In this document: piece after piece, positions 25,801-34,715 of the stretch
Layout of the letters: each line of letters opens with the position of its first letter
How positions within the stretch are numbered: position 1 is the stretch's first letter
From: JAYZAP01 sp964645285
Lineage (GTDB): Bacteria; Pseudomonadota; Alphaproteobacteria; JAAXGF01
Assembly: GCA_964645285.1 (NCBI GenBank)
Contig: CAZYDR010000001.1
Location: 46,999-110,998 of the forward strand
Reading direction: 5' to 3'
Length of the DNA stretch: 64,000 bases
Program-made: the position numbers and the translations under genes
Notes under the pieces: generated by a model
Database searches by the model: none
What the model was told of the DNA's origin: nothing
What the model saw: only the letters and a program-made list of their open reading frames with translations

Positions 25801-26052
25801 TCATCCGCCGGTCACCGGCGGGAACAGGGCGATCTCGTCGCCGGGCGCTATGGGGTGGTCGGTGGCGACGTATTCCTGATTAACCGCGACACGCACCACG
25901 TCCGGGTTGACAAAAGCCTCGGCATAGCCGGGGCCGCGGGTTTTGAGCCACGCCACCAGGCCGGCCACGTCGGTGACGTCGGCGGGCGGCGTGACGTCCT
26001 CGGACGCGGTACCGATCTTGGTCCGCAGCCAGGCAAAGTAGAGCAGTCTCAC
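25801..26052 (-). CDS. moaD: Molybdopterin synthase sulfur-carrier subunit
   Basis: 83-residue ubiquitin-like protein ending in the required Gly-Gly (LFPPVTGG), which is adenylated and thiocarboxylated. It starts with MRLLYFAWLRTKIG and has the IALFPPV beta strand. Its start overlaps the moeA stop by 4 bp, so moeA-moaD-moaE run as one unit. Confidence 0.94.
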   Translation of the reverse strand: MRLLYFAWLRTKIGTASEDVTPPADVTDVAGLVAWLKTRGPGYAEAFVNPDVVRVAVNQEYVATDHPIAPGDEIALFPPVTGG

Positions 26053-27320
26053 CCTGAGACCTCACTGAACGGCAGGAAATCGACCATGGTCCCCTTGGTC
26101 AGTTCTGTCATGTCCTCGGGCAGTTCGACCAAGCCGTCGGATTCCACCAGGGACGACAGGATACCGGCGCCCTCACGGGGGAACTTGACCGCCGCTAACC
26201 CGCCATCGGCCCGGGGCATCAGCCGGACGCGCACCCATTCCCGGCGATCCTGCTTCTTCTTGTGGTCGAAATCGGCGCGCACCTGAAACAGCACCGGGTC
26301 GACCTCGGTGGCGCCAGAGAGCCGCAGGACCAACGGCCGGGCGAAGCGCATGAAAGTGACCATGGCGGCCGCCGGATTGCCGGGCAGACCGACAAATGGA
26401 ACCGTGTCGATCTGGCCCAGGGCCAGAGGCCGCCCCGGCTTGATGGCGAGGCGCCAGAAGTGCAGCGACCCTTGTGCCTCGACGGCGGCCTTGACGTGAT
26501 CCTCGTCGCCGACCGAAACCCCGCCCGAGGTGAACAGCACATCATGGTCCACGGCCGCCGCACCCAGGGCACCCTTCACGATGGTAAAATCATCGGCCAG
26601 AATACCCAGGTCGGTCACCGCGCAGCCAAGAGAGTCGAGCAATGCCGATAGGGCATAGCGATTGGCGTCATAGATTTGTCCGGGGTCGAGCGCCGTACCA
26701 GGGTCACGCAATTCATCGCCGGTTGAAAACACAGCCACCCGGAGTGGTTTGTAGACCTCGAGGGTGGCCCGCCCGGCGGATGCGGCCAAGCCCACATCGG
26801 CCGGCTTGAGCCACCGGCCCTGGGTCAGGATGGTGCTGCCGGCAGCGATGTCTTCGCCGGCCGAGCGGCGGTTGGAGCCACGCTTGATGCCCGGCATGAT
26901 GATCACGTCGCCGCCGTCCTCGCGGCAATCTTCCTGCATCATGATGGTATCGGGCAGGCCGTCGGGACCGCCTTGGGGCATGGCGGCACCGGTAAAGATG
27001 CGTAGCGCCTCGCCGCGCCGGGCCGCGCGCTCCAGAGGGTGGCCGGCGGTAATCCGACCGGTTACCGGCAGACGGGTTTCGCCGCCGCTTTCGAGATCAT
27101 CGAAATACACCGCGTAACCGTCCACCGCCGAGTTGTCGTGGGGCGGCACATGGCCCTCGGCGGCAACGTCGGCGGCGAGGATGCGGCGAGCGGCGGCGGC
27201 CAGGGGCACGGTTTCGCTGTCGGTCGCCGCCGCCGCGATATCCCTGATCCGCGCCAGGGCTTCCGCCGTGGTCATCATGGGGCCGCCGTGGGCGAAACAG
27301 TCGTCAGTCAGTTGGGGCAT
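26049..27320 (-). CDS. moeA: Molybdopterin molybdenumtransferase
   Basis: Inserts molybdate into adenylylated molybdopterin. 423 residues from MPQLTDDCFAHGG, a start typical of alphaproteobacterial MoeA. Motifs: PPHDNSAVDGYAV, MPQGGPDG...MQEDC, the MoCF-binding TSGGVSVGDEDHVK and GLPGNPAAAMVTFMRF. It lies in the order pgsA-mobB-like-moeA-moaD-moaE with very short gaps. Confidence 0.95.
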   Translation of the reverse strand: MPQLTDDCFAHGGPMMTTAEALARIRDIAAAATDSETVPLAAAARRILAADVAAEGHVPPHDNSAVDGYAVYFDDLESGGETRLPVTGRITAGHPLERAARRGEALRIFTGAAMPQGGPDGLPDTIMMQEDCREDGGDVIIMPGIKRGSNRRSAGEDIAAGSTILTQGRWLKPADVGLAASAGRATLEVYKPLRVAVFSTGDELRDPGTALDPGQIYDANRYALSALLDSLGCAVTDLGILADDFTIVKGALGAAAVDHDVLFTSGGVSVGDEDHVKAAVEAQGSLHFWRLAIKPGRPLALGQIDTVPFVGLPGNPAAAMVTFMRFARPLVLRLSGATEVDPVLFQVRADFDHKKKQDRREWVRVRLMPRADGGLAAVKFPREGAGILSSLVESDGLVELPEDMTELTKGTMVDFLPFSEVSG

Positions 27321-27323
27321 GGC

Positions 27324-27743
27324 TCAGGCTACCGTAAGACTGAAATAGCCGGCAACAAAGTCAGCGATGGCCGGCACGTCGCCGCCTTCGAATGGAGGCA
27401 CGTCCCGGCTGTCCAGGATGCGATCGTCAGCCGCGGCGATAGTCTCCTCGGCGATCACCAGGTCCACCGGACTTAAATGCGCCAGGGCGCTGTCTTTGGT
27501 GTCCGGACCGTCACCGTGGATCAACGCCCAGCGTTTGGCCGAGGTTACCATGACCTCGTCGGCGCCGGCGTAGCGGTGGCGATGACTGTCCTTGCCCGGC
27601 TTGTCGATACCGTCGACATCATCGGCGCCGATAACCGCCGAAACCCGGAGGCCGCGACGGGTCAGTTCGCCAACTAGTACCAGCATCAAATCGCGGCGGC
27701 CGCGTCTCGGGGTTCCCGCCAGGTTGAGCACAGGCATGGTCAT
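27324..27743 (-). CDS. mobB: MobB-like molybdopterin-guanine dinucleotide adapter with degraded P-loop
   Basis: 139 residues (GTPases of this family are about 160-175). The MobB-specific KDSHRHRYAGADEVMVTSAKRWALIH block and LVIAEE segment are intact. The N-terminal P-loop, usually GxxxSGKTTL, reads GTPRRGRRDLMLVLVGELT: no GKT/GKS lysine followed by Ser or Thr. GTP binding by the usual mechanism is therefore doubtful. MobB is dispensable in E. coli, so loss of activity would be tolerated. The gene lies 3 bp before moeA and follows pgsA by 1 bp. Confidence 0.8.
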   Translation of the reverse strand: MTMPVLNLAGTPRRGRRDLMLVLVGELTRRGLRVSAVIGADDVDGIDKPGKDSHRHRYAGADEVMVTSAKRWALIHGDGPDTKDSALAHLSPVDLVIAEETIAAADDRILDSRDVPPFEGGDVPAIADFVAGYFSLTVA

Positions 27744-27744
27744 A

Positions 27745-28332
27745 TCACTGGGGTGCGGGTGGATCGCCGTTAACCGGGCCGTCCACGTGCTTGAGCCCGA
27801 CCAGCAGATAATCGGCGCCGGTCACCAGGGTCAGTCCCGCGGCGGTCCACAGCAACACTTCGCCGATCAGGGTTGTGGTCACCGCCGGGTGGAAGAAATA
27901 CGGTCCGGCCTCGCCGACCAGCAGAAAGCCGATGGCAATCATCTGCATTACCGTCTTCCACTTGGCCAGGCGGCTGACCGGCACGCCGACATTGAGCTCG
28001 GCGAGGAACTCGCGCAGGCCCGAGACCAGCAGCTCGCGGCACAGGATGATCAGGGCGGCGATGATCGGCGCCTTGTCGAAGGCCACCAGCATGAGGATCA
28101 CGGCGGCGATCAGCAGCTTGTCGGCAATGGGATCGAGCATCCGCCCAAGCCGCGATTGCTGGCTCATGGTGCGCGCCAGATAGCCGTCGAAAAAATCGGT
28201 AACGCCGGCCACCGTAAACAACCCGAGCGCGACCCAGCCCGACCACGGGCTATCCCAGTAAAACAGCGCGATCAGCGGCGGAATGGTGCCGATACGCGAC
28301 AAGGTCAGCAGGTTGGGAAGACTGGTGATCAT
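27745..28332 (-). CDS. pgsA: CDP-diacylglycerol--glycerol-3-phosphate 3-phosphatidyltransferase
   Basis: Makes phosphatidylglycerol phosphate at the inner membrane. 195 residues with several membrane helices and the CDP-alcohol phosphotransferase signature, here TDFFDGYLAR...GRMLDPIADK, including all the conserved Asp. Its product, after dephosphorylation, is the lipid donor for Lgt. It is separated from uvrC by a palindromic repeat element and apparently leads the moeA-moaD-moaE group. Confidence 0.94.
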   Translation of the reverse strand: MITSLPNLLTLSRIGTIPPLIALFYWDSPWSGWVALGLFTVAGVTDFFDGYLARTMSQQSRLGRMLDPIADKLLIAAVILMLVAFDKAPIIAALIILCRELLVSGLREFLAELNVGVPVSRLAKWKTVMQMIAIGFLLVGEAGPYFFHPAVTTTLIGEVLLWTAAGLTLVTGADYLLVGLKHVDGPVNGDPPAPQ

Positions 28333-28425
28333 ACCGAGCCCTCCTTTCGGCCGGTGTTGCGCGGCCTTTATAGCATCTAGCGGCAGCGCCGCTAGAGTCT
28401 ATACAGTCAAGCGCCGCTTTGTAGT

Positions 28426-28615
28426 AAGCGCGTTCAAGCGCCACGCAGGCTCCCGCTGAACGGTCGGCGACGCGCGGTCGCGCTTGCCATCGGTCATGAA
28501 GGATGACCGCTGGTATTCTTCTTGCCTTCTTTCAGCCCGCGACCGCGGGTCGCCGCTTATGCGGCGGGAGCTCCCAGTTCGTGTGAACACAAGAGTAGGC
28601 GATGTGAACGCGCTT
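28426..28615. repeat. Intergenic palindromic repeat family, copy 2 (190 bp)
   Basis: Fills the uvrC-pgsA gap. The left end AAGCGCGTTCAAGCGCCACG (from 28426) matches the inverted right end GGCGATGTGAACGCGCTT (28598-28615). The inside holds AACGGTCGGCGACGCGCG, a hairpin at 28487-28513 (CCATCGGTCA / TGACCGCTGG around TGAAGGA, one mismatch) and TTTCAGCCCGCGACCGCGGG. The block order matches the copies near 11.3 and 47.2 kb. The right end falls 11 bp from the uvrC stop codon. Confidence 0.88.
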
Positions 28616-28626
28616 TCCAAAAGAGT

Positions 28627-30537
28627 CTACTCGGCGTCGTGAAAATGGTCGTAAATTACTTGGGCCACCGTGCTGGAGATACCGTCGACGCCCTCAAGAT
28701 CGGCGAGGCCGGCCTGGGCGACGCCCCGGGCCGAGCCGAAATGGTGCAGTAGAGCTTTCTTGCGCGTGGCCCCGACGCCGGCGACCTCGTCGAGTGGCGA
28801 GGCGCCCGCCGCCTTGGCCCGCCGCGCCCGGTGGGTGCCGATGGCGAAACGGTGAGCCTCGTCGCGCAGGCGCTGGAGGAAATACAGCACCGAATCCCGG
28901 CCATCGAGGCTGATCGGCGCCTTGCCCGGCAGAAACAAGCGCTCGCGGCCGGCATTGCGGTCGGGGCCCTTGGCGATGGACACCAGGGCGACGTCGCTGA
29001 CGCCGAGATCGGCGAACACTTCGCTGGCGACCCCGAGATGACCCTGGCCACCGTCGATGATGATCAGGTCGGGCCAGTTCTCGTCGTCGCGCCCGGTGGC
29101 CTCCTTGAGCAGCCGAGTGAAGCGCCGGGTCAGTACCTCGCGCATCATGGCGTAGTCGTCGCCCGGCGTGATCGAACCGTCGACCACCCCCTTGATGGTG
29201 AACTTGCGATAGGCGTTGCGCACAAAACCGCCGGGCCCGGCGACGATCATGCCGCCCACCGCGTTGGTCCCCGACACATGGCTGTTATCGTAGACCTCGA
29301 TGCGCCGGGGCGCTGCTTCGAGCCCCAGGCGATTGGCCAGACCGTCGAGTAGTTTGCGCTGGGCGGCGCTCTCGGACATCTTGCGCGCCAGGGCCAGACG
29401 GGCGTTCTGCACGGCGTGGTCGACCAGCTTGCGGCGGCCGCCGCGCTGGGGCCGCAACAGGTGTACCCGGTGGCCGGCATGGACGCCGAGAGCCTCCTCG
29501 ACCAGTTCCTGCTCGGCCAGGGGGTGGCTGATCAGCACCAGCTTGGGCGCCTGCTTGTTCTGATAGAACTGACCGACAAAGGCGGTCAGCACCTCGCCCG
29601 GTTCCACCGACCCGGTGTGGACCGGGAAATAGGCGCGGTTGCCGAAGTTCTGGCCGGCGCGGAAGAAAAATACCTCGACACAGGATTGGCCGCCGTCCTG
29701 ATGCACCGCGATGACGTCGGCCTCGCCCACCGAGGAGACGTTGATTTCCTGCTTGGCCTGAATCTGGGCCAGGGCCCGCACCCGGTCGCGGAACACCGCC
29801 GCGGTCTCGAACTCCAGGGCCTCGCTGGCGGTCTCCATGCGGGCCAGCAGGCTGTCCTGAACCTGGCGGCTGCGCCCGGACAGAAAGTCCGTGACCTCGC
29901 CGACCATGGCGGTGTAGTCGGTAGCATTGATGCGGTCGTCGCAGGGCGCGGTGCAACGCTTGATCTGGTACTGCAGGCAGGGCCGGGTGCGGCTGGCGAA
30001 CACGCTGTCGGAGCACGAGCGCAGGGGAAACGCCCGCTGCAACGCACCGACGGTCTGGCTCACCGCCCCGGCCGAGGCAAACGGGCCGAAATACTCGCCG
30101 GCCCGCTTGCGCGCCCCGCGATGCTTGGTGATGCGCGGCCATTCGTGGTCGCCGGTGACCAGGATATAGGGGAACGACTTGTCGTCGCGCAGCAGGATGT
30201 TGTAGCGCGGCCTGAGCTGCTTGATGAGGTTGGATTCGAGCAATAACGCCTCGACCTCGGTATGGGTCGCCACCACTTCGAGAGACGCGGTCTGGGCAAC
30301 CATGCGGAGAATGCGAGTCGAAAGCAGGGCTTCAGAGGCGTAGCTCGACACCCGCTTGCGCAGGTTCTTGGCCTTGCCTACATAAAGCACATCGCCCTTG
30401 GCGGTGATCATGCGATAGACCCCCGGCGCCGACGGCAACGACTTGAGCGCCGCCTTAATCACCGCCCGCCCGGCCGCCAGCGGACGATCATCGGACGCGG
30501 CGGCGGGCGTGGCGTCGGGTTCGTCATGCTCGGTCAT
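28627..30537 (-). CDS. uvrC: Excinuclease ABC subunit C
   Basis: 636 residues. Makes both incisions in nucleotide excision repair. Domains in order: GIY-YIG nuclease (about 35-115, PGVYRMITAKGDVLYVGKA), a Cys-rich segment (RPCLQYQIKRCTAPC), UVR motif near 220-255 for UvrB binding, RNase H-like C-terminal nuclease with YDNSHVSGTNAVGGMIV, and helix-hairpin-helix pairs at the end. An N-terminal extension of about 30 residues precedes the GIY-YIG domain. Confidence 0.95.
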   Translation of the reverse strand: MTEHDEPDATPAAASDDRPLAAGRAVIKAALKSLPSAPGVYRMITAKGDVLYVGKAKNLRKRVSSYASEALLSTRILRMVAQTASLEVVATHTEVEALLLESNLIKQLRPRYNILLRDDKSFPYILVTGDHEWPRITKHRGARKRAGEYFGPFASAGAVSQTVGALQRAFPLRSCSDSVFASRTRPCLQYQIKRCTAPCDDRINATDYTAMVGEVTDFLSGRSRQVQDSLLARMETASEALEFETAAVFRDRVRALAQIQAKQEINVSSVGEADVIAVHQDGGQSCVEVFFFRAGQNFGNRAYFPVHTGSVEPGEVLTAFVGQFYQNKQAPKLVLISHPLAEQELVEEALGVHAGHRVHLLRPQRGGRRKLVDHAVQNARLALARKMSESAAQRKLLDGLANRLGLEAAPRRIEVYDNSHVSGTNAVGGMIVAGPGGFVRNAYRKFTIKGVVDGSITPGDDYAMMREVLTRRFTRLLKEATGRDDENWPDLIIIDGGQGHLGVASEVFADLGVSDVALVSIAKGPDRNAGRERLFLPGKAPISLDGRDSVLYFLQRLRDEAHRFAIGTHRARRAKAAGASPLDEVAGVGATRKKALLHHFGSARGVAQAGLADLEGVDGISSTVAQVIYDHFHDAE

Positions 30538-30638
30538 GGTGGCGACGATTATACATCAAATTCGGTTGCGCCAGCCCCTTGGCAAAGCCACCGCTTCCCC
30601 GGCATAGTCCCGGTCCAGCTCTTACAAAGGACAGCACC

Positions 30639-30953
30639 ATGGATCTCGGACTCAAGGACAAGGGCGTTATCGTCACCGGCGGCAGTAAGGGCATTGGCCT
30701 GGCCATTGCCGAGGGCTTCGCCCGCGAGGGCGCCAAGGTGTCGATCTGCGCCCGCAATGCCGAGACCCTGGAGCAGGCCCGCGCGCAGATCGCCGGCCAT
30801 GGCGGCGTGGCCCATGCGGCGCCCTGCGCCGTTGGCGACAACGCGGCGCTGGAAGCCTACGTGGCGGCGGCCCATGGGGCCCTGGGCGCGGTCCAGGCGC
30901 CGGGAAAACAGGACATGGCCGACGATATTGCCTTCATCCTCGGCAACCAGTGA
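30639..30953 (+). pseudogene. Truncated short-chain dehydrogenase (N-terminal fragment)
   Basis: From ATG 30639 the first 85 codons are a normal SDR start (LGLKDKGVIVTGGSKGIGLAIAEG in parts: VTGGSKGIGLAIAEG is the NAD(P) loop) up to AHGALGAV at 30891-30893. Homology then stops: the NNAS, YxxxK and C-terminal parts are absent, and the frame runs on into the antisense of a GNAT gene fragment to a chance TGA at 30953. The catalytic residues are missing, so it cannot be an active dehydrogenase. Confidence 0.8.
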
Positions 30954-31079
30954 AATCTCGGCGTCACCGGCGTCGCGCAAACTACCGACCAGATCGGCCT
31001 CCGCCGGCTGATCGAAAGCGGCGATGACCACGCGCCGGATAGCGGCAAAATCTTCCGGCGTTTCAAGGCAAATTTCCAT
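30894..31079 (-). pseudogene. Truncated GNAT N-acetyltransferase (N-terminal fragment)
   Basis: ATG 31079 opens MEICLETPEDFAAIRRVVIAAF and continues ISLVAEDEGNIVGHVLFSR, the first two strands of a YhbS-type GNAT domain, to about 30901. The acetyl-CoA-binding segment is absent because the sequence passes directly into the antisense of an SDR gene fragment. The start is 16 bp after the UDP-sugar epimerase stop, so it was probably the last gene of that unit. The frame remains open by chance to 30549. Confidence 0.75.
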
Positions 31080-31095
31080 GGCTGGGGCGCGCCGC

Positions 31096-32073
31096 CTAAT
31101 TGCCGTGATAGTGGCGATACCAGTCGACGAATTTGGGGATGCCCTCGGCGATTGTGGTGGTTGGCCGAAAGCCCAGATCGCCCTCGATGGCGCTGATGTC
31201 GGCATAGGTGTCCGGGACGTCGCCGGGCTGGAGCGGGGCGAACGCCTTCTCGGCCTTGATGCCGATGGCGTCCTCCAGGGCGGCGATGAAATCCATCAGC
31301 TTTTCGGAACGGTTGTTGCCGATGTTGTAGAGCCTGTGAGGCGCCGTATCGCCGTCATCCTCGGGCGTGCCGTCGAGCACCGCCACCACCCCGGCGGCGA
31401 TATCGTCCACATAGGTGAAATCGCGCATCATGTTGCCGTGGTTGAACACGGTGATGGGCTGGCCCGCCAGGATCGCCTTGGTGAAAATCCAGGCCGCCAT
31501 GTCGGGCCGGCCCCAGGGACCGTAGACCGTGAAGAACCGCAGGCCCGTGGCTGGCAGGCGGTAGAGATGGCTGTAGGTATGGCTCATGAGTTCACCGGAC
31601 CGCTTGGTCGCGGCATAGAGCGATACCGACGTGTCGACCCGGTCGCTTTCCGAGAACGGCAGCTTGGTATTGCCGCCGTAGACCGAGCTTGAACTGGCAT
31701 AGACCAGATGGACGAAATTATCCTGGTGGCGGCAGAACTCCAGCACTTCCAGGTGGCCGGCCACATTGGCGCGTTCGTAATCGAAGGGATGGGTCAGGGA
31801 GTGGCGCACCCCGGCCTGAGCCGCCAGATGGACCACACGGTCAACCCCGGCGTCGGTCAGAGCTTCGGCCAGAGCGCCGCGCTCGGCCAGATCGAGGCGC
31901 AGGAAGGTGAAGCCGGCTTTCGCCTGGAGCCGGGCCAGCCGGGCTTCCTTCAGCGTGACGTCATAATAGGCATTGAGATTATCGACGCCGATGACCGCCT
32001 CACCTCTGTCCAATAACAGAGTGGCCACATGAGAGCCGATGAAGCCCGCCGCGCCGGTTACCAAGATCGTCAT
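31096..32073 (-). CDS. NAD-dependent UDP-sugar epimerase (UDP-glucuronate 4-epimerase-like)
   Basis: 325 residues from ATG 32073; an open stretch upstream overlaps ispE and is not homologous. Extended SDR with TGAAGFIGSHVATLLLDRG, the long GVDNLNAYYDVTLKEARL loop, HLAAQAGVRHSL, catalytic YAATK and FFTVYGPWGRPDMA. NAYYDVxLKxARL and GRPDMA are features of UDP-GlcA 4-epimerases that supply UDP-galacturonate for polysaccharides. Downstream of ispE in the same direction, 16 bp apart. Confidence 0.88.
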   Translation of the reverse strand: MTILVTGAAGFIGSHVATLLLDRGEAVIGVDNLNAYYDVTLKEARLARLQAKAGFTFLRLDLAERGALAEALTDAGVDRVVHLAAQAGVRHSLTHPFDYERANVAGHLEVLEFCRHQDNFVHLVYASSSSVYGGNTKLPFSESDRVDTSVSLYAATKRSGELMSHTYSHLYRLPATGLRFFTVYGPWGRPDMAAWIFTKAILAGQPITVFNHGNMMRDFTYVDDIAAGVVAVLDGTPEDDGDTAPHRLYNIGNNRSEKLMDFIAALEDAIGIKAEKAFAPLQPGDVPDTYADISAIEGDLGFRPTTTIAEGIPKFVDWYRHYHGN

Positions 32074-32089
32074 ATTCCGCCCATCACTG

Positions 32090-32983
32090 TCATACGTCGC
32101 CAACCGGATTATACAGCAAAGGCGCCGGAGCAACCCACCATTCGGGATGGGCGGCGGCAATACGATGGGCGGCGGCGGCGCCATGGCCGGCGTTGGCGAA
32201 CAGACCGAAGCAGGTGGCGCCGCTGCCGCTCATGCGCGCCAGCAGGCAATGGGGCGCGGTGGCCAGGGTAGCCAGAGCCTGATCCACCACCGGGCACAGA
32301 CGCCGGGCCGGAGCCTCAAGATCGTTGGACCGAGCCGCCAGCAGCGCCGCCAGAGCATTGGCGTCGGCCGGGGACCCGCCGAACCGGTCGGCCGCGCTGT
32401 AGACCCCGCCCAATTCTCCGAAAACCGCGGCGGTGGAAAGCCCCGCGCCGGGATTGACCAACACCCCAAAAACCGGCGGCAAGGGCGGCGGCGGCGCCAG
32501 ATTCTCGCCGATACCGCCAACAAACGTGGCCCGGCCGGCGAGACACACCGGTACATCGGCGCCAAGCTCGAGGGCCAGAGCGGCGAGGTCGTCGGCGTCC
32601 GGGGCCAGCCCCCATAAGCGTGCCAGGGCGTCAAGAGCGGCCGCCGCATCGGCGGAACCGCCACCGAGGCCGGCGGCCACGGGCAAATGCTTGTCGAGGC
32701 CAATGGCAGCGCGGGCGTCAACACCGCCGGCGCGAGCCAGCAGGCGGGCGGCGCGCAACACCAGATTGTCGGGATCATCGGCCAGGGCCCCGGCATAAGG
32801 GCCCATGAGTTCGAGGCTGAGATCGTCGGCCGGCGACACCGTGAGGCGATCACCGACGCCGGCAAAGACAACGAGGCTGTCGAGCAGGTGATAGCCGTCG
32901 GCGCGACGGCCGGTTACGTGGAGATAGAGATTGAGTTTGGCCGGCGCGGTAACGCCGACAGCGCCCGCCTCAGCTACCGCCAT
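32090..32983 (-). CDS. ispE: 4-diphosphocytidyl-2-C-methyl-D-erythritol kinase
   Basis: ATP-dependent GHMP kinase of the non-mevalonate isoprenoid pathway. 297 residues with APAKLNLYLHVTGRRADGYH (catalytic lysine and substrate contacts), the ATP loop PVAAGLGGGSADAAAAL and the C-terminal LARMSGSGATCFGLF. It overlaps the TPR gene by 14 bp, a pairing often seen in alphaproteobacteria. Confidence 0.94.
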   Translation of the reverse strand: MAVAEAGAVGVTAPAKLNLYLHVTGRRADGYHLLDSLVVFAGVGDRLTVSPADDLSLELMGPYAGALADDPDNLVLRAARLLARAGGVDARAAIGLDKHLPVAAGLGGGSADAAAALDALARLWGLAPDADDLAALALELGADVPVCLAGRATFVGGIGENLAPPPPLPPVFGVLVNPGAGLSTAAVFGELGGVYSAADRFGGSPADANALAALLAARSNDLEAPARRLCPVVDQALATLATAPHCLLARMSGSGATCFGLFANAGHGAAAAHRIAAAHPEWWVAPAPLLYNPVGDV

Positions 32984-34715
32984 CGGCGACGGGCGAGGGC
33001 ACCAGCCCGTGCTTTATCTTCGCTCTGATCGACGTCTCCATGCCCTCTTGGTCGGGGCCGAGGGTCAATGCCCGGCGCCACTGGAAGCGCGCCTCATTCT
33101 TGCGGCCTACTTTCCAGTAAGCATCGCCAAGATGATCGTTGATGGTGGGATCGTCGGCGCGCAATTCGATGGCCCGTTCCAGGTGGAGCACCGCGTTCTC
33201 GAAATTGCCCATGCGGTAATGGGCCCAACCCAGGCTGTCGACGATGTAGCCATCGCCGGGACGGAGATCGACGGCGCGCTCGATCATGTCGAGAGCGCGG
33301 ACCAGATGGATCCCCTGATCGACCCAGGAATAACCGAGGTAATTGAGCACGAACGGTTGGTCGGGCACGAGTTCGAGGGCGGTGAGGAAATCATCCTCGG
33401 CCCGGGCCCATTGGCGTGATCGCTCGAGGGCGATACCCCGGGCATAGAGCGCCCGCCAATGGCGGCGCGACAATTCATCAATCCGCGCAAAGGCCTCGTC
33501 ATAGGCCGCCACGGACTCGAGCCAGCGTTCCTTGCCGCGCAACAGATCAGCCAGAGCAATCAGCGGATCGGTCCGGTTGGGCCGTTCCGCCGCCAGGGCG
33601 CGCAGGGCGGTAACCGCCTCGTCGATCCGGTCCAGCATATCCAGGTTGTCGGCGGTCTTAAGGCGCACGGTCCACGACAGTGGCGACTGGCGCGACACAT
33701 GCTCGTAGGCCTCGATGGCGGAATCCGGTTCCTCCAGGCCTTCAAGGATTTCGCCAAGCAGCATGTAACCGGCGTCGAAGCCGGAGCGCAGATGGACCGC
33801 CAGCCGGGCATAGACGATGGCCGCCTCGAAAGCGTTCTCCTGGAGCAGGGCGCTGGATACGCCGAACAGAGCCTCGGCGGCGCCGTCGCGGGCGTCGCGC
33901 ACCATGGCCTCAACCGGCTCGGCCACGGCCGCCCGGGCAATGCCCGCCTCGAACCACACGCTGTCCGGATTGGCTGTCTGGTAGTCGCCGTACAACGCCA
34001 GGGCGGCATCGGCGTCGTCGCCGCGCTCAAGAAAGGTGCCATAGGCGTACACCGTGCGATAGCTGCCGCCGCGCTGACCGTCGATGGCGGCCTTGTAGGC
34101 CCGCGCCGCGGCCTCGCGGTTGCCCGCCATGTCGTTGATCAGCGCCAGATGGAAATCGTGAAACACGGCGAAGGCGTCATTGTCCTCAAGCGCCGAAAGC
34201 AGGTCGATCGCCACCGCCGGTTTGTTCTGGCCCACAGCCACCCAGGCCCCGACCATGGGCACCAGCAGGGTGTTGTAACCCTGGGCCGGCAGGGCCGAAA
34301 GACGCTCCTCGGCGGCGTTATAATTACCCCGCAGCATGGCGTCGACGACCAGAGTCAACCCGGCGACCGACGAACTCGGCGTGATGTCCGTCAGGCGTTT
34401 GGCGATTTCGATGGCCTCGGTCATGGCGCCCTGGCTGAGGGCCGCGACGAACGCCTGGCGCAGAAGGTCGGCGTTGATGGGGTCGTGCTCAAGGGCGTGC
34501 ATCAAATAACTAGTCGCCGCCTCGCCGTCGCCGTCGTTGTGGGCCAGCCGTCCGGCCAAATAGGCGCCCAGAGGCGAGTGGAGCTCGACCGGAACGTAGA
34601 CCGGCGCTGCCGCCGGCGCTGCCGCCGGCTGGACCTGGGCGACCGGCTTGGCCTTGTCGGCGGCGCAGGCGCCAAGCCACAGCACGGCCAACACCGCCAC
34701 CATGGCGCGGCTCAT
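32970..34715 (-). CDS. TPR-repeat lipoprotein
   Basis: 581 residues from ATG 34715. The N terminus MSRAMVAVLAVLWLGACAAD carries a lipobox (LGAC), so the protein is probably attached to the outer membrane facing the periplasm. The rest is a chain of tetratricopeptide repeats, for example around YLMHALEHDPINADLLRQAF, AYEHVSRQSPLSW and the clear C-terminal pair VLNYLGYSWVDQG and VDSLGWAHYRMGNFENAVLH. This build is common in alphaproteobacteria just before ispE; partners are unknown, though such proteins often scaffold envelope complexes. Confidence 0.88.
   Translation of the reverse strand: MSRAMVAVLAVLWLGACAADKAKPVAQVQPAAAPAAAPVYVPVELHSPLGAYLAGRLAHNDGDGEAATSYLMHALEHDPINADLLRQAFVAALSQGAMTEAIEIAKRLTDITPSSSVAGLTLVVDAMLRGNYNAAEERLSALPAQGYNTLLVPMVGAWVAVGQNKPAVAIDLLSALEDNDAFAVFHDFHLALINDMAGNREAAARAYKAAIDGQRGGSYRTVYAYGTFLERGDDADAALALYGDYQTANPDSVWFEAGIARAAVAEPVEAMVRDARDGAAEALFGVSSALLQENAFEAAIVYARLAVHLRSGFDAGYMLLGEILEGLEEPDSAIEAYEHVSRQSPLSWTVRLKTADNLDMLDRIDEAVTALRALAAERPNRTDPLIALADLLRGKERWLESVAAYDEAFARIDELSRRHWRALYARGIALERSRQWARAEDDFLTALELVPDQPFVLNYLGYSWVDQGIHLVRALDMIERAVDLRPGDGYIVDSLGWAHYRMGNFENAVLHLERAIELRADDPTINDHLGDAYWKVGRKNEARFQWRRALTLGPDQEGMETSIRAKIKHGLVPSPVADGGS

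Noticed and set aside
30549..30893. C-terminal continuation of the GNAT minus-strand frame
   Set aside because: Beyond the junction the frame is antisense to the SDR fragment and shows no acetyltransferase features.
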